A stretch of 64,000 bases of DNA from Bradyrhizobium elkanii USDA 76 (GTDB taxonomy: Bacteria; Pseudomonadota; Alphaproteobacteria; Rhizobiales; Xanthobacteraceae). Where the stretch lies: NCBI RefSeq assembly GCF_023278185.1, contig NZ_CP066356.1:7494001-7558000 (forward strand), read 5' to 3'. Below, one piece after another: positions 16,605 to 25,318 of the stretch. A program made the translations under genes and the position numbers. Position 1 is the stretch's first letter. The number at the start of each line of letters is the position of its first letter. The notes below the pieces were generated by a model, which saw only the letters and a list, made by a program, of their open reading frames with translations, ran no database searches and had not been told where the DNA came from.

Positions 16605-17004
16605 TCTACGCGCCGGGATTCGTCAATTGGAGAGATCAAGATTTAGAAGGCAAAAACATACCGACCGCCCGGACCACTCTATCGCCGCTGTCACTTCTTG
16701 CTGCAGAGATGCCTTGGGCTGCCTTTCAGTTTCCGTTAAGCTTGCGCATAGTCGAGGAAATTCTGACCCACGTGTCGCATTGATGCGATCTATGAAACCG
16801 CGCGTCAGCAGAGAGGGAATTCGGCAAGGCGCTCTCCGATCTGAATCGCAGCGCTCGCCGCGACAAATGGCATCTGGACGAATCGTTATCCATCGTCGGC
16901 GAACAACATTGGCCCTGGCGCGCCTTCGACCAGAATGGCCTTGTTTTTCGACGTCTTGATCCAGCGCCGAAGAGACTCGCGCGCTGCACAGTGGTCCTTA
17001 ACTG
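16605..17004. other. Gene-poor stretch with possible coding remnant
   Basis: No complete gene. On the minus strand 16890-16990 translates to a plausible protein-like stretch (RESLRRWIKTSKNKAILVEG) that stops in frame; I do not recognise it. It may be part of a lost gene. Confidence 0.3.
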
Positions 17005-17937
17005 TCAGGGCTCCAGCGCAACGTGCAAGCCCTCGTTGCTTTCAACATGAACGTAACGGGGTCCAATCGGCCGTCCCCTGCCGCTGGCGACGGTGACAAC
17101 GTCTTCCAGAGGCGTGGCCCGCGCATCCGCCTCTGGGCGAGACAAGATCAGATCCGCATGCAACAGCCCTTCTGATTCGAGGCCGGTCGCATCCACGCCA
17201 AGGGCCGCCAAGCTGGCCAAACAACTTTCAAACTCTTCAGCATCGCGAAAGCGACGCTGGATAAACGTCGCGCCGGTAAGACGTTCTGTCACAAGACCAC
17301 GCTTTGCAAACGCTTCGGCCAACGATTCAAATGGGAACATTCGTAGCACAAAGGAGATGATCCATGGTTGCTTCTCTGTCGCATCGAGAATCTCGCTGAA
17401 CGTCTTCTCGGTAACGTAGCCGATGCATCCGGTTGACATGATAACATCCACGGAGCGGAGAATGCGCGCGCTATCCGTCGATAGCGCCTCCTTTTCAAGG
17501 TCAGCGACGATGCCCTGCTCCAAGAGGCCAACACTCTTTGCATAGCTGATCGCCTGTACCGACACGTCGAGGCCGATAAAGCGCGCCAACCCGACATCAG
17601 GCCAGGCTGCATAAAAATTGCGATCGAGACTCACCAGTGTTTCAGAACTGATCGCCCTCATCTCACGCCGGGCGTAGCGGTGACGCAAGCCCCCGAAGGT
17701 CAGCGGAAAGCGATGCACTGCTGCGTTGATGCCGTATGAACATCCAACGTCGAGCACGACGGGCTTAAGGCCGGTTGCCGAAGCTTTCGCTGCCAGGATT
17801 TGGCGCACAACCGGCTCAGCCACGTCCGGAATCATATAATCTAGGTCTCCGAGGATCGAGAAATATGCCCTCGGATCATCAGAAGCATAAATATTATGGA
17901 ATATAGCTTTAGACCGATTAATACGCGAAAAATCCAT
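17005..17937 (-). CDS. SAM-dependent methyltransferase-like protein under a tts box, effector candidate
   Basis: 310 aa from the ATG at 17937 (MDFSRINRSKAIFHNIY). A class I methyltransferase motif I (VVLDVGCSYGINAA) lies at ~65-80, followed by a conserved acidic stretch (ARFIGLDVSVQAISYAK) and a motif near VDVIMSTGCIGYVTE. No signal peptide or membrane segment. A tts box (18241-18271) lies ~300 bases upstream with only an rhcJ remnant between, so the gene appears placed under TtsI. It could be a secreted methyltransferase or an enzyme captured by the promoter; the substrate is unknown. An upstream in-frame start (17958) would run into the rhcJ remnant. Confidence 0.65.
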   Translation of the reverse strand: MDFSRINRSKAIFHNIYASDDPRAYFSILGDLDYMIPDVAEPVVRQILAAKASATGLKPVVLDVGCSYGINAAVHRFPLTFGGLRHRYARREMRAISSETLVSLDRNFYAAWPDVGLARFIGLDVSVQAISYAKSVGLLEQGIVADLEKEALSTDSARILRSVDVIMSTGCIGYVTEKTFSEILDATEKQPWIISFVLRMFPFESLAEAFAKRGLVTERLTGATFIQRRFRDAEEFESCLASLAALGVDATGLESEGLLHADLILSRPEADARATPLEDVVTVASGRGRPIGPRYVHVESNEGLHVALEP

Positions 17938-17944
17938 CCGCAAC

Positions 17945-18092
17945 ACAGTTCCTCCCATCTCATTTGCAAGCGAGTCGACGACAGTGCCTTCGTACTCGCC
18001 CGCACTTTGGTATACAGGTCGGTCTTACACCCGCCGATGCGACAGCAGAAGCGGCAAGCGGACAAGAGCATCCGCCTGCGTAAGATTTTCAT
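17945..18092 (-). pseudogene. Decayed N-terminus of an rhcJ copy
   Basis: Minus-strand reading from the ATG at 18092 gives MKILRRRMLLSA, then GGCKTDLYTKV, matching the lipoprotein signal and first mature residues of RhcJ (LLGCKADLYSKI). After a frame change the reading SLANEMGGTVL parallels EANEMLALLL of RhcJ. It then merges into the methyltransferase gene. Confidence 0.6.
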
Positions 18093-18240
18093 GAAACTGG
18101 TCCCGCACCGATGAACAGCCGCTGGAGATACATTCGGCCGAGTTGAGAGCGGGTCGAGGCAACGGCAGGCAACATGAGAAGAACCGTTTCTGTCGCGTGA
18201 TAAGATTGGCAGCATTCGTGAGCGCGAATCGGCCAGCACC

Positions 18241-18271
18241 TTAGAGAAGCGAGCTGACCGAAAGCTGACGA
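18241..18271 (-). promoter_or_regulatory. tts box upstream of the methyltransferase
   Basis: Minus strand: CTCGTCAGCTTTCGGTCAGC followed by TCGCTTCTCTAA. The arrangement resembles the nopB box (CTCGTCAGGTTTTCGTCAGC), as expected if the segment is a copy of that divergent promoter. Confidence 0.72.
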
Positions 18272-18399
18272 GCGTTCGTTACCCGATGACCGCGGCAGGT
18301 TTCCATTTAGGAAGAAGCATCGGCCTCCAACTTGGGACGAATTTTGGTGTCGATCCTGTCGTGAAAATAGCAGGTATACTCATCCGATCTCGGAGGCTG

Positions 18400-18764
18400 C
18401 ATCTTGAAGAAAGTGCTATGTGTTCCTGTTTTCACCTGCCTGACGTCGCCAGGACGCTCGGCGCGCCGCTGACGCTGCCATCGACGCCTTACAGTTACAT
18501 GTTCTGGATCAGGACCTCGCGACCGCACTACAGGAATTCGGTCACAATCGGAATATCCGGGTCAATGTAAGTACTGGGGTGAAGGGGCGGATTCGCGGGC
18601 GGCTACCGGAACTCCCACCGCGAGAATTTCTCGACCGCTTGATCAAGCTCTATAATTTTCAATGGTACTACGATGGGCGGGTGCTTTACGTATCCGACGC
18701 GCACAAGGCGCAAAGCCGACTACTGATCTTGAATCCGATCAGCTTTGATGCATTCAGAGACGGC
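18400..18764 (+). pseudogene. Broken copy of rhcC1 (secretin N-terminal half)
   Basis: Three frames must be joined to follow RhcC1: ILKKVLCVPVFTCL (signal peptide), LGAPLTLPSTPYSYM, and from ~18500 LDQDLATALQEFG, RGRLPELPPREFL, WYYDGRVLYVS and ISFDAF. Similarity ends there and unrelated sequence continues to the stop at 18887. The two frameshifts and the lost C-terminus make it a pseudogene. It is divergent from the tts box and the rhcJ remnant, in the same geometry as the intact rhcC1. Confidence 0.85.
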
Positions 18765-19116
18765 AAAGCCGTCGCGTATCGCAACGACGCCACAGGCTTC
18801 GAGCAACAGCTGTCCGAGCTAGGAGGTAGCGGCATCCTACATCGCAGCTTGCGATTTTTTTTGATGCGAACCTTTGAACTGCTCTAAAAGACTCGTCATA
18901 CGGATGAAATTCGACGTTTAAGGATGAGAGACGTTCCCGCTGTGAGGAGTAACACGGGCCTCAACCGGCAATAAGCAGACATGCGCGGTCAATCCAAGGA
19001 GCTTTGAGCAGAAACTGACGGGACCGCATGAAGCGGACGAATCTAACTAACTAGCATCGGATTTGGCCGAAGCTTGGAGCCGCGCCGTCACGCGCCGAGC
19101 CATCATTCGACGGCGG

Positions 19117-19292
19117 ACGTGCCGCCACCACTGGTCCTCACTCGCCAAGCCGCCACATTCCTTAGATCGACATGCTGAGAAACTGCAATGTGATGTCAGG
19201 CAGGCACCCGCGGACAACAACTTTCGCCATCGCGGGTGTGCCGCACATGGCCGAACCGCGAGGAGAAAACTTATTCGTCTCCCAAGTCGTTA
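19117..19292 (+). pseudogene. Third remnant of the 10960-11658 effector family
   Basis: Plus strand: GPHSPSRHIP, stop, IDMLRNCNV, then RTTTFAIAGVPHMAEPRGEN. This parallels CPHTASDAQINILRRAG, then RTTSFTMLGMPHTAEFRQEG in the intact effector. One in-frame stop; nothing of the N-terminal part is left. Confidence 0.6.
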
Positions 19293-19833
19293 AACCTGCT
19301 CTTGCGGCTAGTTTGCGTCCGCCCTTCGTAACCGCGTGACCCAACTGTTATCTCGTATTGAGCCCGCGACGTGGATTCGATGCAGGGTCGAAGAGCGCAG
19401 CGGCCAAGGACGAACAAAAGGACTTAGGCCGGGCGTCCGAGCTTTGATGTTTGTCAGTGCAAGTTGGGTCCGCTCAACGCGTCTGACGATGGAGTTTTTC
19501 GAGGACTTGGTCGACGACCGGTATCTGAGCCGACCATGCTGGATGCGCAGCTCAGAAGAGCCAGCAGCTCAGAAGAGCGAGCACTTTTTCTGGCGCAGGC
19601 GCGGGGGTGGCTACTGCGAAATCAGCGCCCACCTTAAGGTGTTCCGGAGCTCTTGCGAGATTGTTGGACCAAATCAACGAATGCTCCCGATAGGCAGACG
19701 TAAAGCTTTAACTCGCTGACATGGCACCAGGCCAGGCGAACGCAACTAAGCGAAGCTGGCACCGGCATTGAAATACGTCCAGGTCCCTTGCGGGCAAGAC
19801 TACTTCATCAATCACCCTGAAATCGTCTGAGCG
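19293..19833. other. Gene-poor stretch before the nopX promoter
   Basis: A 127-codon open frame (19336-19719, plus) exists but has no recognisable domain or ribosome-binding site, and I do not call it. Nothing else is supported. Confidence 0.35.
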
Positions 19834-19866
19834 CCGTCAGCTTCTCGAAAGGTTGTCCGTTTTACC
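19834..19866 (+). promoter_or_regulatory. tts box for nopX
   Basis: CCGTCAGCTTCTCGAAAGG followed by TTGTCCGTTTTACC. Good tts-box match ~190 bases upstream of the nopX ATG. Confidence 0.85.
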
Positions 19867-20056
19867 ATACGGGCGAATATTTAGACGGCGGCGTTCCCAT
19901 GGATAGTCGCGAAACTGAGCGCTGAAGGCGCACTGAGCAACAGGATGCAAGTGGTAGGACCTGTTGAACTCTGCCGATCAACACTCCCTGTTCGTCGCGA
20001 TCTCGGGCCGCGCCGGTGACCGTCTTGTGGTGCACACTTACATCGGAGGACGTGTA

Positions 20057-21844
20057 ATGTCAGTCGACCTATCGCCAACCGCCAACTCAACTGTGGCTTT
20101 CTCCGGAATGCCCGCCCCTCCCTCGTCGGCGCAGGACTTTTCCAGCTTTCAGGCGATGCTGGCCAGCCTCTCCTCGAAAGACACGACCAACGATCATTCA
20201 GCATCGCAAGTGACGGCCTCCACAGAATCAACCAAGCAACTGACTGAGGAACTCACGCAGGAGGCGCGGAGTATCCTGCCACCAGAGATAAGGGCAGCAT
20301 TGGATGCATATCAGGATGACCCACAGCCGTCCTGTGCTGCCGGCAGCCCAATCATTGCGGAAGCGCCCGTACAAAGCTCAAGGATCACCTGGAACGGTGG
20401 CACGCTGACTAATGCGGAACTGCAGATTGTCTCTGTGCTGAACCGCCACAAGGACAAATGCCCGCTTGATTGGAAGTCTCTGGGAGATTTGGCCAACGAT
20501 CCCTCGACACCGCCGGATCTAAAGGCGGCGATCGAGGCACTGCAACAGGACCCGGAGCTCTTCTATGCGATCGGTTCGCAAGGCGACGGCCGCTGTGGCG
20601 GCAAGATCAAAGCGGGCGATCTCAGCGGCTTTTCCGACCATCACCCTCAAGTTGCCGCGTTCCAGGAGCAGCGGGCGCGGATCTACGAGCAGAACTACAT
20701 GCCATCCGACGGTACCGGGAACGGTGAGCCATCGGTCATGACACTGACCGATGCCTTGCGCGAACTCTACCGCTATTCCGATAACCTGCCCAAGAACTTG
20801 AGCCTTGCGGATTTCAGGCGCATCGTGGACGGCAACGCCGACATTGGCAAATGCCCCCCACAGGTCCTCGCCGCGGCTCAATATTTTCTCGACCACCCGG
20901 ATCAATGGAAGCAGTTGTACGGCGGCTCGATAGATAAGGTCCACAAGGAGGACTTCCTGCAGGTCGCTTCGTCATCGATGAGTCTCACTCGACCCGAGCT
21001 GAGCACACTAAACACGATCAACAAGAACCAGGACGCTTTCTTTGGAAATGGCGATCTGACCCGGGAAAAGCTCGTGAGTATGGTGGACGACAAGAGCCTT
21101 TCCCCTGAGGTGCGAAGCGCGGCTTCCCAGCTGCTCTCGGATCCTGTGCTGTTCGGATTGATGAACAACGCGATTACTGGTTACAAAACCCACCACAAGT
21201 TTTTCGACTTCGGCGGCGGCCATACGGTCGATTCCGGAAACATCAGCAGAAACGATTTCAACCAGTTCTTCAACAACATGTCTGGTGCGAACCGCGCCGC
21301 TCCGCAATTGAAAACGCATGCCGCTCAAACGCCGGCCGAACAGGAGGCTACCGCAGACATGATGATTGGCGCGGCAGATCAGCCCGACATCAAGTCTCCC
21401 AAGAAGAACGGTGGCGCCCTCATGCACGCAATTAATGACGTGCTCAAGGTAGGCTCGAAGGTACTCGACTGGACAGCGACGGCCGTTGGTGTACTCGGCT
21501 TCATTCCAGGGCTGGGCGAACTGGCCGATCTTGCTTCAATGGTGATCGAGGCCGAAGCGCAAGCTGCAAATCTTCTGCACACCGCGATCAGCGGCGGCAA
21601 CATGAAGAAGGCGCTGGAGGAAGCCGGGCTGAGTCTTGCGGCGCAGGCCGTGGGCTGCATCGCCGGCCCCGAGGTCAAGATAGCGATTCGAGAAGGCTTG
21701 GTGAAGCAGGCAATTCAAGAAGCGGCGACGGCCGGCATCAATCTGCCGGTGTCGATGGCCCAGTCCTACGCGGAGGACTATCTGAATAACCTCAAGGCAC
21801 GGATTGAATCCGAGCGCACGCAAGCTGCAGGTGCCTACGCCTAG
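20057..21844 (+). CDS. nopX: NopX, T3SS translocator (NolX/HrpF/PopF family)
   Basis: 595 aa from the ATG at 20057 (MSVDLSPTANS), which has GGAGG ten bases upstream; a longer reading from 19964 lacks this. The N-terminal ~100 residues are polar and Ser/Thr-rich. The middle (130-420) has repeated calcium-binding-like helical segments typical of NolX (e.g. SLGDLANDPSTPPDLKAAIEAL). A hydrophobic stretch near the C-terminus (WTATAVGVLGFIPGLGELADLASMV) fits membrane insertion. NolX/HrpF proteins are secreted and form the pore in the host membrane. Confidence 0.92.
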   Translation: MSVDLSPTANSTVAFSGMPAPPSSAQDFSSFQAMLASLSSKDTTNDHSASQVTASTESTKQLTEELTQEARSILPPEIRAALDAYQDDPQPSCAAGSPIIAEAPVQSSRITWNGGTLTNAELQIVSVLNRHKDKCPLDWKSLGDLANDPSTPPDLKAAIEALQQDPELFYAIGSQGDGRCGGKIKAGDLSGFSDHHPQVAAFQEQRARIYEQNYMPSDGTGNGEPSVMTLTDALRELYRYSDNLPKNLSLADFRRIVDGNADIGKCPPQVLAAAQYFLDHPDQWKQLYGGSIDKVHKEDFLQVASSSMSLTRPELSTLNTINKNQDAFFGNGDLTREKLVSMVDDKSLSPEVRSAASQLLSDPVLFGLMNNAITGYKTHHKFFDFGGGHTVDSGNISRNDFNQFFNNMSGANRAAPQLKTHAAQTPAEQEATADMMIGAADQPDIKSPKKNGGALMHAINDVLKVGSKVLDWTATAVGVLGFIPGLGELADLASMVIEAEAQAANLLHTAISGGNMKKALEEAGLSLAAQAVGCIAGPEVKIAIREGLVKQAIQEAATAGINLPVSMAQSYAEDYLNNLKARIESERTQAAGAYA

Positions 21845-22619
21845 TCGTAGCGGCGCTAACGAAAGGCCAGCTTGCGCGGCCTGCGCGGTAGGGTCGTCCC
21901 CGCCGCGCAGGTCGCGCAAGCATATTCGATGCTTACACCGACGAGCGTGCTTGTCGCTAGCTAAACCGGCGCATTTGTCGGCTGCACTCGAGCACCCGAC
22001 GGGCGTTCTCACATCGCGTGCGCCACCGCGAAGATTTCGTCGGGCCGATTGCGCCACCCATCGCGGACGGTAAACTTGTTGATGCCTTCACGCCGCGACG
22101 GAACCGGTGGAGTGGCGTGCCTGACCGGTTTACGTCGTCGGATCGAGAGCACATTAATGGAGGTGACGCTCAAGGTCCTTGTCTCCAGCGCCTCCTGATC
22201 GCTGTCCACGAAAGTGATCCATTTTTATGGGCCTGCTCCGAGCGGGAATGGAAGATCGCTCTTCATCGCTGACTCGCATGAGCAACTTTATCCTGGCGCA
22301 GCAGCCCGGGACAGGATCTAGACAAATCGCTGCGTGGTTCGAGGTACCTAAACTGCCGAACGAGCTGCGAGGGGTCCAAAGCCGGGCGAGTCCCGAGATG
22401 GGCCACGTCAAAGCTTAAGCCCGTTTTATCCGTCCGGCGCTTACATTCCGCTTGTCAACGCTGCGCTTTGATGAACAACGGCTTGCCTGATCAAGTGCCA
22501 CATAGGCGAGGTCTTGTACCAACCCTGTGATCTGCAGCTTACGCCGACACACTGCCGAAATATGAGGCGGCCTGTCCAGAGGCAACATCAAAGAGATCGG
22601 CTCACAGAATTTCTGAGGC
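21845..22619. other. Gene-poor stretch between nopX and nopC
   Basis: About 775 bases with only short overlapping open frames on both strands, none recognisable. The right end leads into a tts box. Confidence 0.4.
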
Positions 22620-22652
22620 TCGTCAGCTTGTCGAAAGCTAATGCTTCCATAG
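22620..22652 (+). promoter_or_regulatory. tts box for the nopC-nopA-rhcD-rhcV-y4yS operon
   Basis: TCGTCAGCTTGTCGAAAGC followed by TAATGCTTCCATAGTA, the best-matching tts box in the window. It lies ~60 bases upstream of nopC. Confidence 0.9.
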
Positions 22653-22710
22653 TAGCCGTGACGGCGACCGCTCCCTCCGCACGAACGAAGTTTTGAAGTA
22701 GGAGAACCCG

Positions 22711-22998
22711 ATGCGCATTTCCAGCTCTAGCGCCGCTGGGCACCTTGATTCCGACCTCCACGCGACTGGCGGCGGCAAAAAAGGATCTCGGGCGCCTGGC
22801 GAGCACGATGATCATGGCCAATCGCATGGTGCAGGCGCTCCCTTAAATGGCGGCGCGTCTGGTCCAGACGCTGACTCGCAAGCCGCTGCTATGCAGCAAG
22901 CGTTCAACGTCGCTCTCGGCGCCGTCGCTATGCAGTTTGTAAGTAGTGCAATGGGTCGTTTCGACGACGCCATGGCCGAGACAGAGGAGGATTCCTGA
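22711..22998 (+). CDS. nopC: NopC-like small secreted protein
   Basis: 95 aa, His/Gly/Ser-rich first half and a helical second half (QQAFNVALGAVAMQFVSSAM). GGAG precedes the ATG. The call as nopC rests on position (first gene after the tts box, directly before nopA) and size; in NGR234-type clusters this slot holds nopC, a T3SS-exported protein. Sequence alone would leave it hypothetical. Confidence 0.7.
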   Translation: MRISSSSAAGHLDSDLHATGGGKKGSRAPGEHDDHGQSHGAGAPLNGGASGPDADSQAAAMQQAFNVALGAVAMQFVSSAMGRFDDAMAETEEDS

Positions 22999-23071
22999 CC
23001 TCGCATGTTGCGGCGTCAGGAAAATCGGAGCCGCAAGGCGCGGCAATCTTCAAATAAACAGGAGAGACAAT

Positions 23072-23305
23072 ATGGCTGATAAGGTTGGTGCTTCTCATTC
23101 CTCGACGGCGGGTGGCGCAGCTGGTACTGCTACTGCAGCCGCGGGTTCCGCCGCAGCTGAAGCTGCGGGAGAAGCGGCATTCAACAGGCAGCTCGCCGCC
23201 CTGACTGCCAGCAGCACGAAGGCTGCTGAAAGGGATGTAGAACTTCGCGTCGTCTCGACAGAACTCTCGACCGTCAAGAAAGTGGCCGACGAGCGGGTGC
23301 AGTAA
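23072..23305 (+). CDS. nopA: NopA, T3SS pilus (needle) subunit
   Basis: 77 aa, beginning MADKVGASHSS, Ala/Gly-rich then a helical C-terminal half ending VKKVADERVQ. The ATG at 23072 has GGAGAG upstream. Size, composition and place between nopC and the SctD gene fit NopA, the main component of rhizobial T3 pili. Two hairpins follow directly, which may adjust its mRNA level relative to the downstream genes. Confidence 0.85.
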   Translation: MADKVGASHSSTAGGAAGTATAAAGSAAAEAAGEAAFNRQLAALTASSTKAAERDVELRVVSTELSTVKKVADERVQ

Positions 23306-23311
23306 CGGATG

Positions 23312-23342
23312 AAGCGGGACGAAATTATATCCTCCCGCTTTT
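23312..23342 (+). terminator. Hairpin with T-run after nopA
   Basis: AAGCGGGA and TCCCGCTT form an 8-bp stem around a 13-base loop, followed by TTTT. It starts 7 bases after the nopA stop and looks like a rho-independent or partial terminator. Confidence 0.6.
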
Positions 23343-23371
23343 GCCGGCCGCATGATCTGTGAAGTCGCAAC

Positions 23372-23398
23372 AGACCGTACGGCTTTGCCGTACGGTCT
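23372..23398 (+). terminator. Strong 12-bp hairpin between nopA and rhcD
   Basis: AGACCGTACGGC and GCCGTACGGTCT form a perfect 12-bp stem with a TTT loop. There is no clear T-run, so it may stabilise the nopA message or act in processing rather than terminate. Confidence 0.55.
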
Positions 23399-23421
23399 CG
23401 TTCTTCATTCAGGAGACGATC

Positions 23422-24312
23422 GTGAATGAACCAGCTTCCCCGCTATTCGAAGTGTTGTCGGGGTGTTATTCCGGGTTGACCGGCAAAGCGGGGAGCGGCT
23501 CCTGCTTGATTGGCAGCAGCCTCGATGCTGATTTGGTCTTCATCGAGCAAGGCCTCGAACCGCACCATCTTCGCGTCAGCTGGCATATCAGCTCGATCGA
23601 GATCGAGGCCCTTGCCGCGGACGTCGCGATCGAGGGTCGCGGCCCTATTTCGCCAAATGAGACCGTTGTTGTCCCTCTTCCTGCCGTCATCCATATGGGC
23701 GCGATGTCCATTCGCTGCTCGACCGAAGGCACTCAGCAAGCCGGCTCTACCGGGCGCTGGCATGTACCGATTATCCCGCTTGCCTTGGTCCTCATCAGCT
23801 CTGCCGCAGTTGGCACCCTTTCAACGAGATTTGTCCAGTTCGACAGCGCCGCAGCGCTGAGCACCTCGTCCTCCGCCACGGACATTGCCCCCAAAATCGC
23901 GCTCGCGACCCCTGATGTTCCGGCCACCGACGCAGCGGCTCAACGGCTGCAAGGGGAAGTTGACGCGGCGGGCCTGCTCGGCATCAAAGTCAGTTCCGGG
24001 CCGGGCGTTGTGACCGCCGATGGCACTATTACGCCTGCCTCGCTCGCTAAATGGCGGGAAGTCCAGCAGCGGTTCGATGTCCAAAGCAATGGTGCTTATA
24101 CGCTCGTCAGTGCGGTCGCCATCAAGGAGGAGAAGGCGCCCCCCGCAATTGCCGTCCAGGCAGTTTGGCGCGGAAGCGCCCCTTATCTGGTCATTGCTGG
24201 TCAAAAGTACTTCGCGGGTGCACTCCTGAGCAATGGATGGACCGTAAAGGAGATCGAGGACGGACGTGTGCTGCTGACACGCAATGGCCAGCTTGCTGCT
24301 TTGTCTTATTAG
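23422..24312 (+). CDS. rhcD: T3SS inner-membrane ring protein (SctD family; y4yQ position)
   Basis: 296 aa from a GTG at 23422 with GGAG six bases upstream. The N-terminal ~90 residues resemble the FHA-like cytoplasmic domain of SctD (CLIGSSLDADLVF, LEPHHLRVS). A single membrane segment follows at ~130-150 (VPIIPLALVLISSAAVG), then a periplasmic region with BON-like ring-building domains. SctD forms the outer part of the inner-membrane ring with SctJ. The gene lies where y4yQ is found in NGR234; the name rhcD is used for the SctD role. Confidence 0.78.
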   Translation: MNEPASPLFEVLSGCYSGLTGKAGSGSCLIGSSLDADLVFIEQGLEPHHLRVSWHISSIEIEALAADVAIEGRGPISPNETVVVPLPAVIHMGAMSIRCSTEGTQQAGSTGRWHVPIIPLALVLISSAAVGTLSTRFVQFDSAAALSTSSSATDIAPKIALATPDVPATDAAAQRLQGEVDAAGLLGIKVSSGPGVVTADGTITPASLAKWREVQQRFDVQSNGAYTLVSAVAIKEEKAPPAIAVQAVWRGSAPYLVIAGQKYFAGALLSNGWTVKEIEDGRVLLTRNGQLAALSY

Positions 24313-24345
24313 AGTTTTAGCCCGCGGCCAACGAAGGAACGTTTC

Positions 24346-24882
24346 ATGACTAGGCTGCCGCAGCGGTCCGTAGAGCCTGGCATCGCCTTTCAGGGAATTA
24401 ACAACGAGCATCATGCACCTGTTATCGCCCCGGCCACACCTCAGGCCAGCAGCGTCGGCATCGACAAGGTCCATGGAAACGGCAAGGGTCACACGTCAGT
24501 TGTCCAACAGCGCGAAGCGCAGGAGCGGTTGGCTGCCAGCACGATCGATAACGCGCTCGAACTCAAGTCAATCGATCCAATCTCGCGGATCAATCCCACC
24601 GATGCCACCGAGCACGCAGGTAAGATCGAAACGAGTTCGGAACTTGCCTGCCTGAAGGGCCCCAATCTCGCGCATAGCCTGCTCTCCTTCGTCACGCCCC
24701 GCCTGCGTCATTCGCATGTAGTACGTCCGGAGCAACACGGCCTTCTCCTCGAGCGTCTGGCCGATGCGCTGTCAGCCGCGCCAGAGGGCTCGGTGGCAGG
24801 CGAAGGGGCTGCGCTTCTGCGGCTGGAGCTGCGGCGTTTAATCCTGCTCCGGCAGAATCACAACAGCTTGATCCAAGGCTAG
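24346..24882 (+). CDS. Uncharacterised T3SS-operon protein
   Basis: 178 aa, no membrane segment. The N-terminal half is polar and disordered (Pro, Gln, His), the C-terminal half helical and Leu/Arg-rich (LLLERLADALS, LLRLELRRLILL). It sits inside the nopC-y4yS operon between the SctD gene and a TPR protein, 2 bases before the next start. Position and shape would suit a needle-length/switch or gatekeeper-type component, but I cannot assign it. Confidence 0.7.
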   Translation: MTRLPQRSVEPGIAFQGINNEHHAPVIAPATPQASSVGIDKVHGNGKGHTSVVQQREAQERLAASTIDNALELKSIDPISRINPTDATEHAGKIETSSELACLKGPNLAHSLLSFVTPRLRHSHVVRPEQHGLLLERLADALSAAPEGSVAGEGAALLRLELRRLILLRQNHNSLIQG

Positions 24883-24884
24883 CA

Positions 24885-25310
24885 ATGCCAGATCCGCACG
24901 AAGTGCAGCACTTCACACCTACCCGGTCGTCGAATGTTTCCAAAGCCGATCGGGCAGTTCCGATCTCTGGGCCCGAGCGCGATTTGCTCTGCACGCTTTC
25001 CTATGTCCACCTTGCGTGCGGGCAGAGCGCACACAGTCTGGCGCTCTTGCGGCTCGTCGTTCACGAACATTCTCAAGACGTCGAGCTGCTTCGCATCCTC
25101 GCCTATGCCCTCATCTCGGAGCGCCTCGGCGAGGAAGCGCTATCGGTATTGGACAGGCTGGACATGCTTGATGATCAGCCATCGTCGCGTCTGCCATTGC
25201 TGCTGCTGCGCAGCCATGCTCTGCGTCAGGCTGGCCGCATGGCCGAGGCGCAGGCCACCTTCAAGCGCTATGTTTCCTTGCGGGGCAACCCGGCTCCGGT
25301 CAAACAATAA
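24885..25310 (+). CDS. TPR-like small T3SS protein, possible chaperone
   Basis: 141 aa. The region 35-130 reads as three tetratricopeptide-like helix pairs (YVHLACGQSAHSLALLRLVV, LRILAYALISERLGEEALSVL, LRSHALRQAGRMAEAQATF). Similar small TPR proteins act as needle or translocator chaperones in other T3SSs (YscG, SycD types). It lies two bases after the preceding stop and 8 bases before rhcV, so it belongs to the operon. The partner, perhaps NopA or NopX, is inference. Confidence 0.65.
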   Translation: MPDPHEVQHFTPTRSSNVSKADRAVPISGPERDLLCTLSYVHLACGQSAHSLALLRLVVHEHSQDVELLRILAYALISERLGEEALSVLDRLDMLDDQPSSRLPLLLLRSHALRQAGRMAEAQATFKRYVSLRGNPAPVKQ

Positions 25311-25318
25311 GGCTTTGC

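Noticed and set aside
18988..19024. Possible further tts box on the minus strand (CCGTCAGTTTCTG, then CTCAAAGCT)
   Set aside because: The central part is two bases longer than in the clear boxes and no gene follows it.
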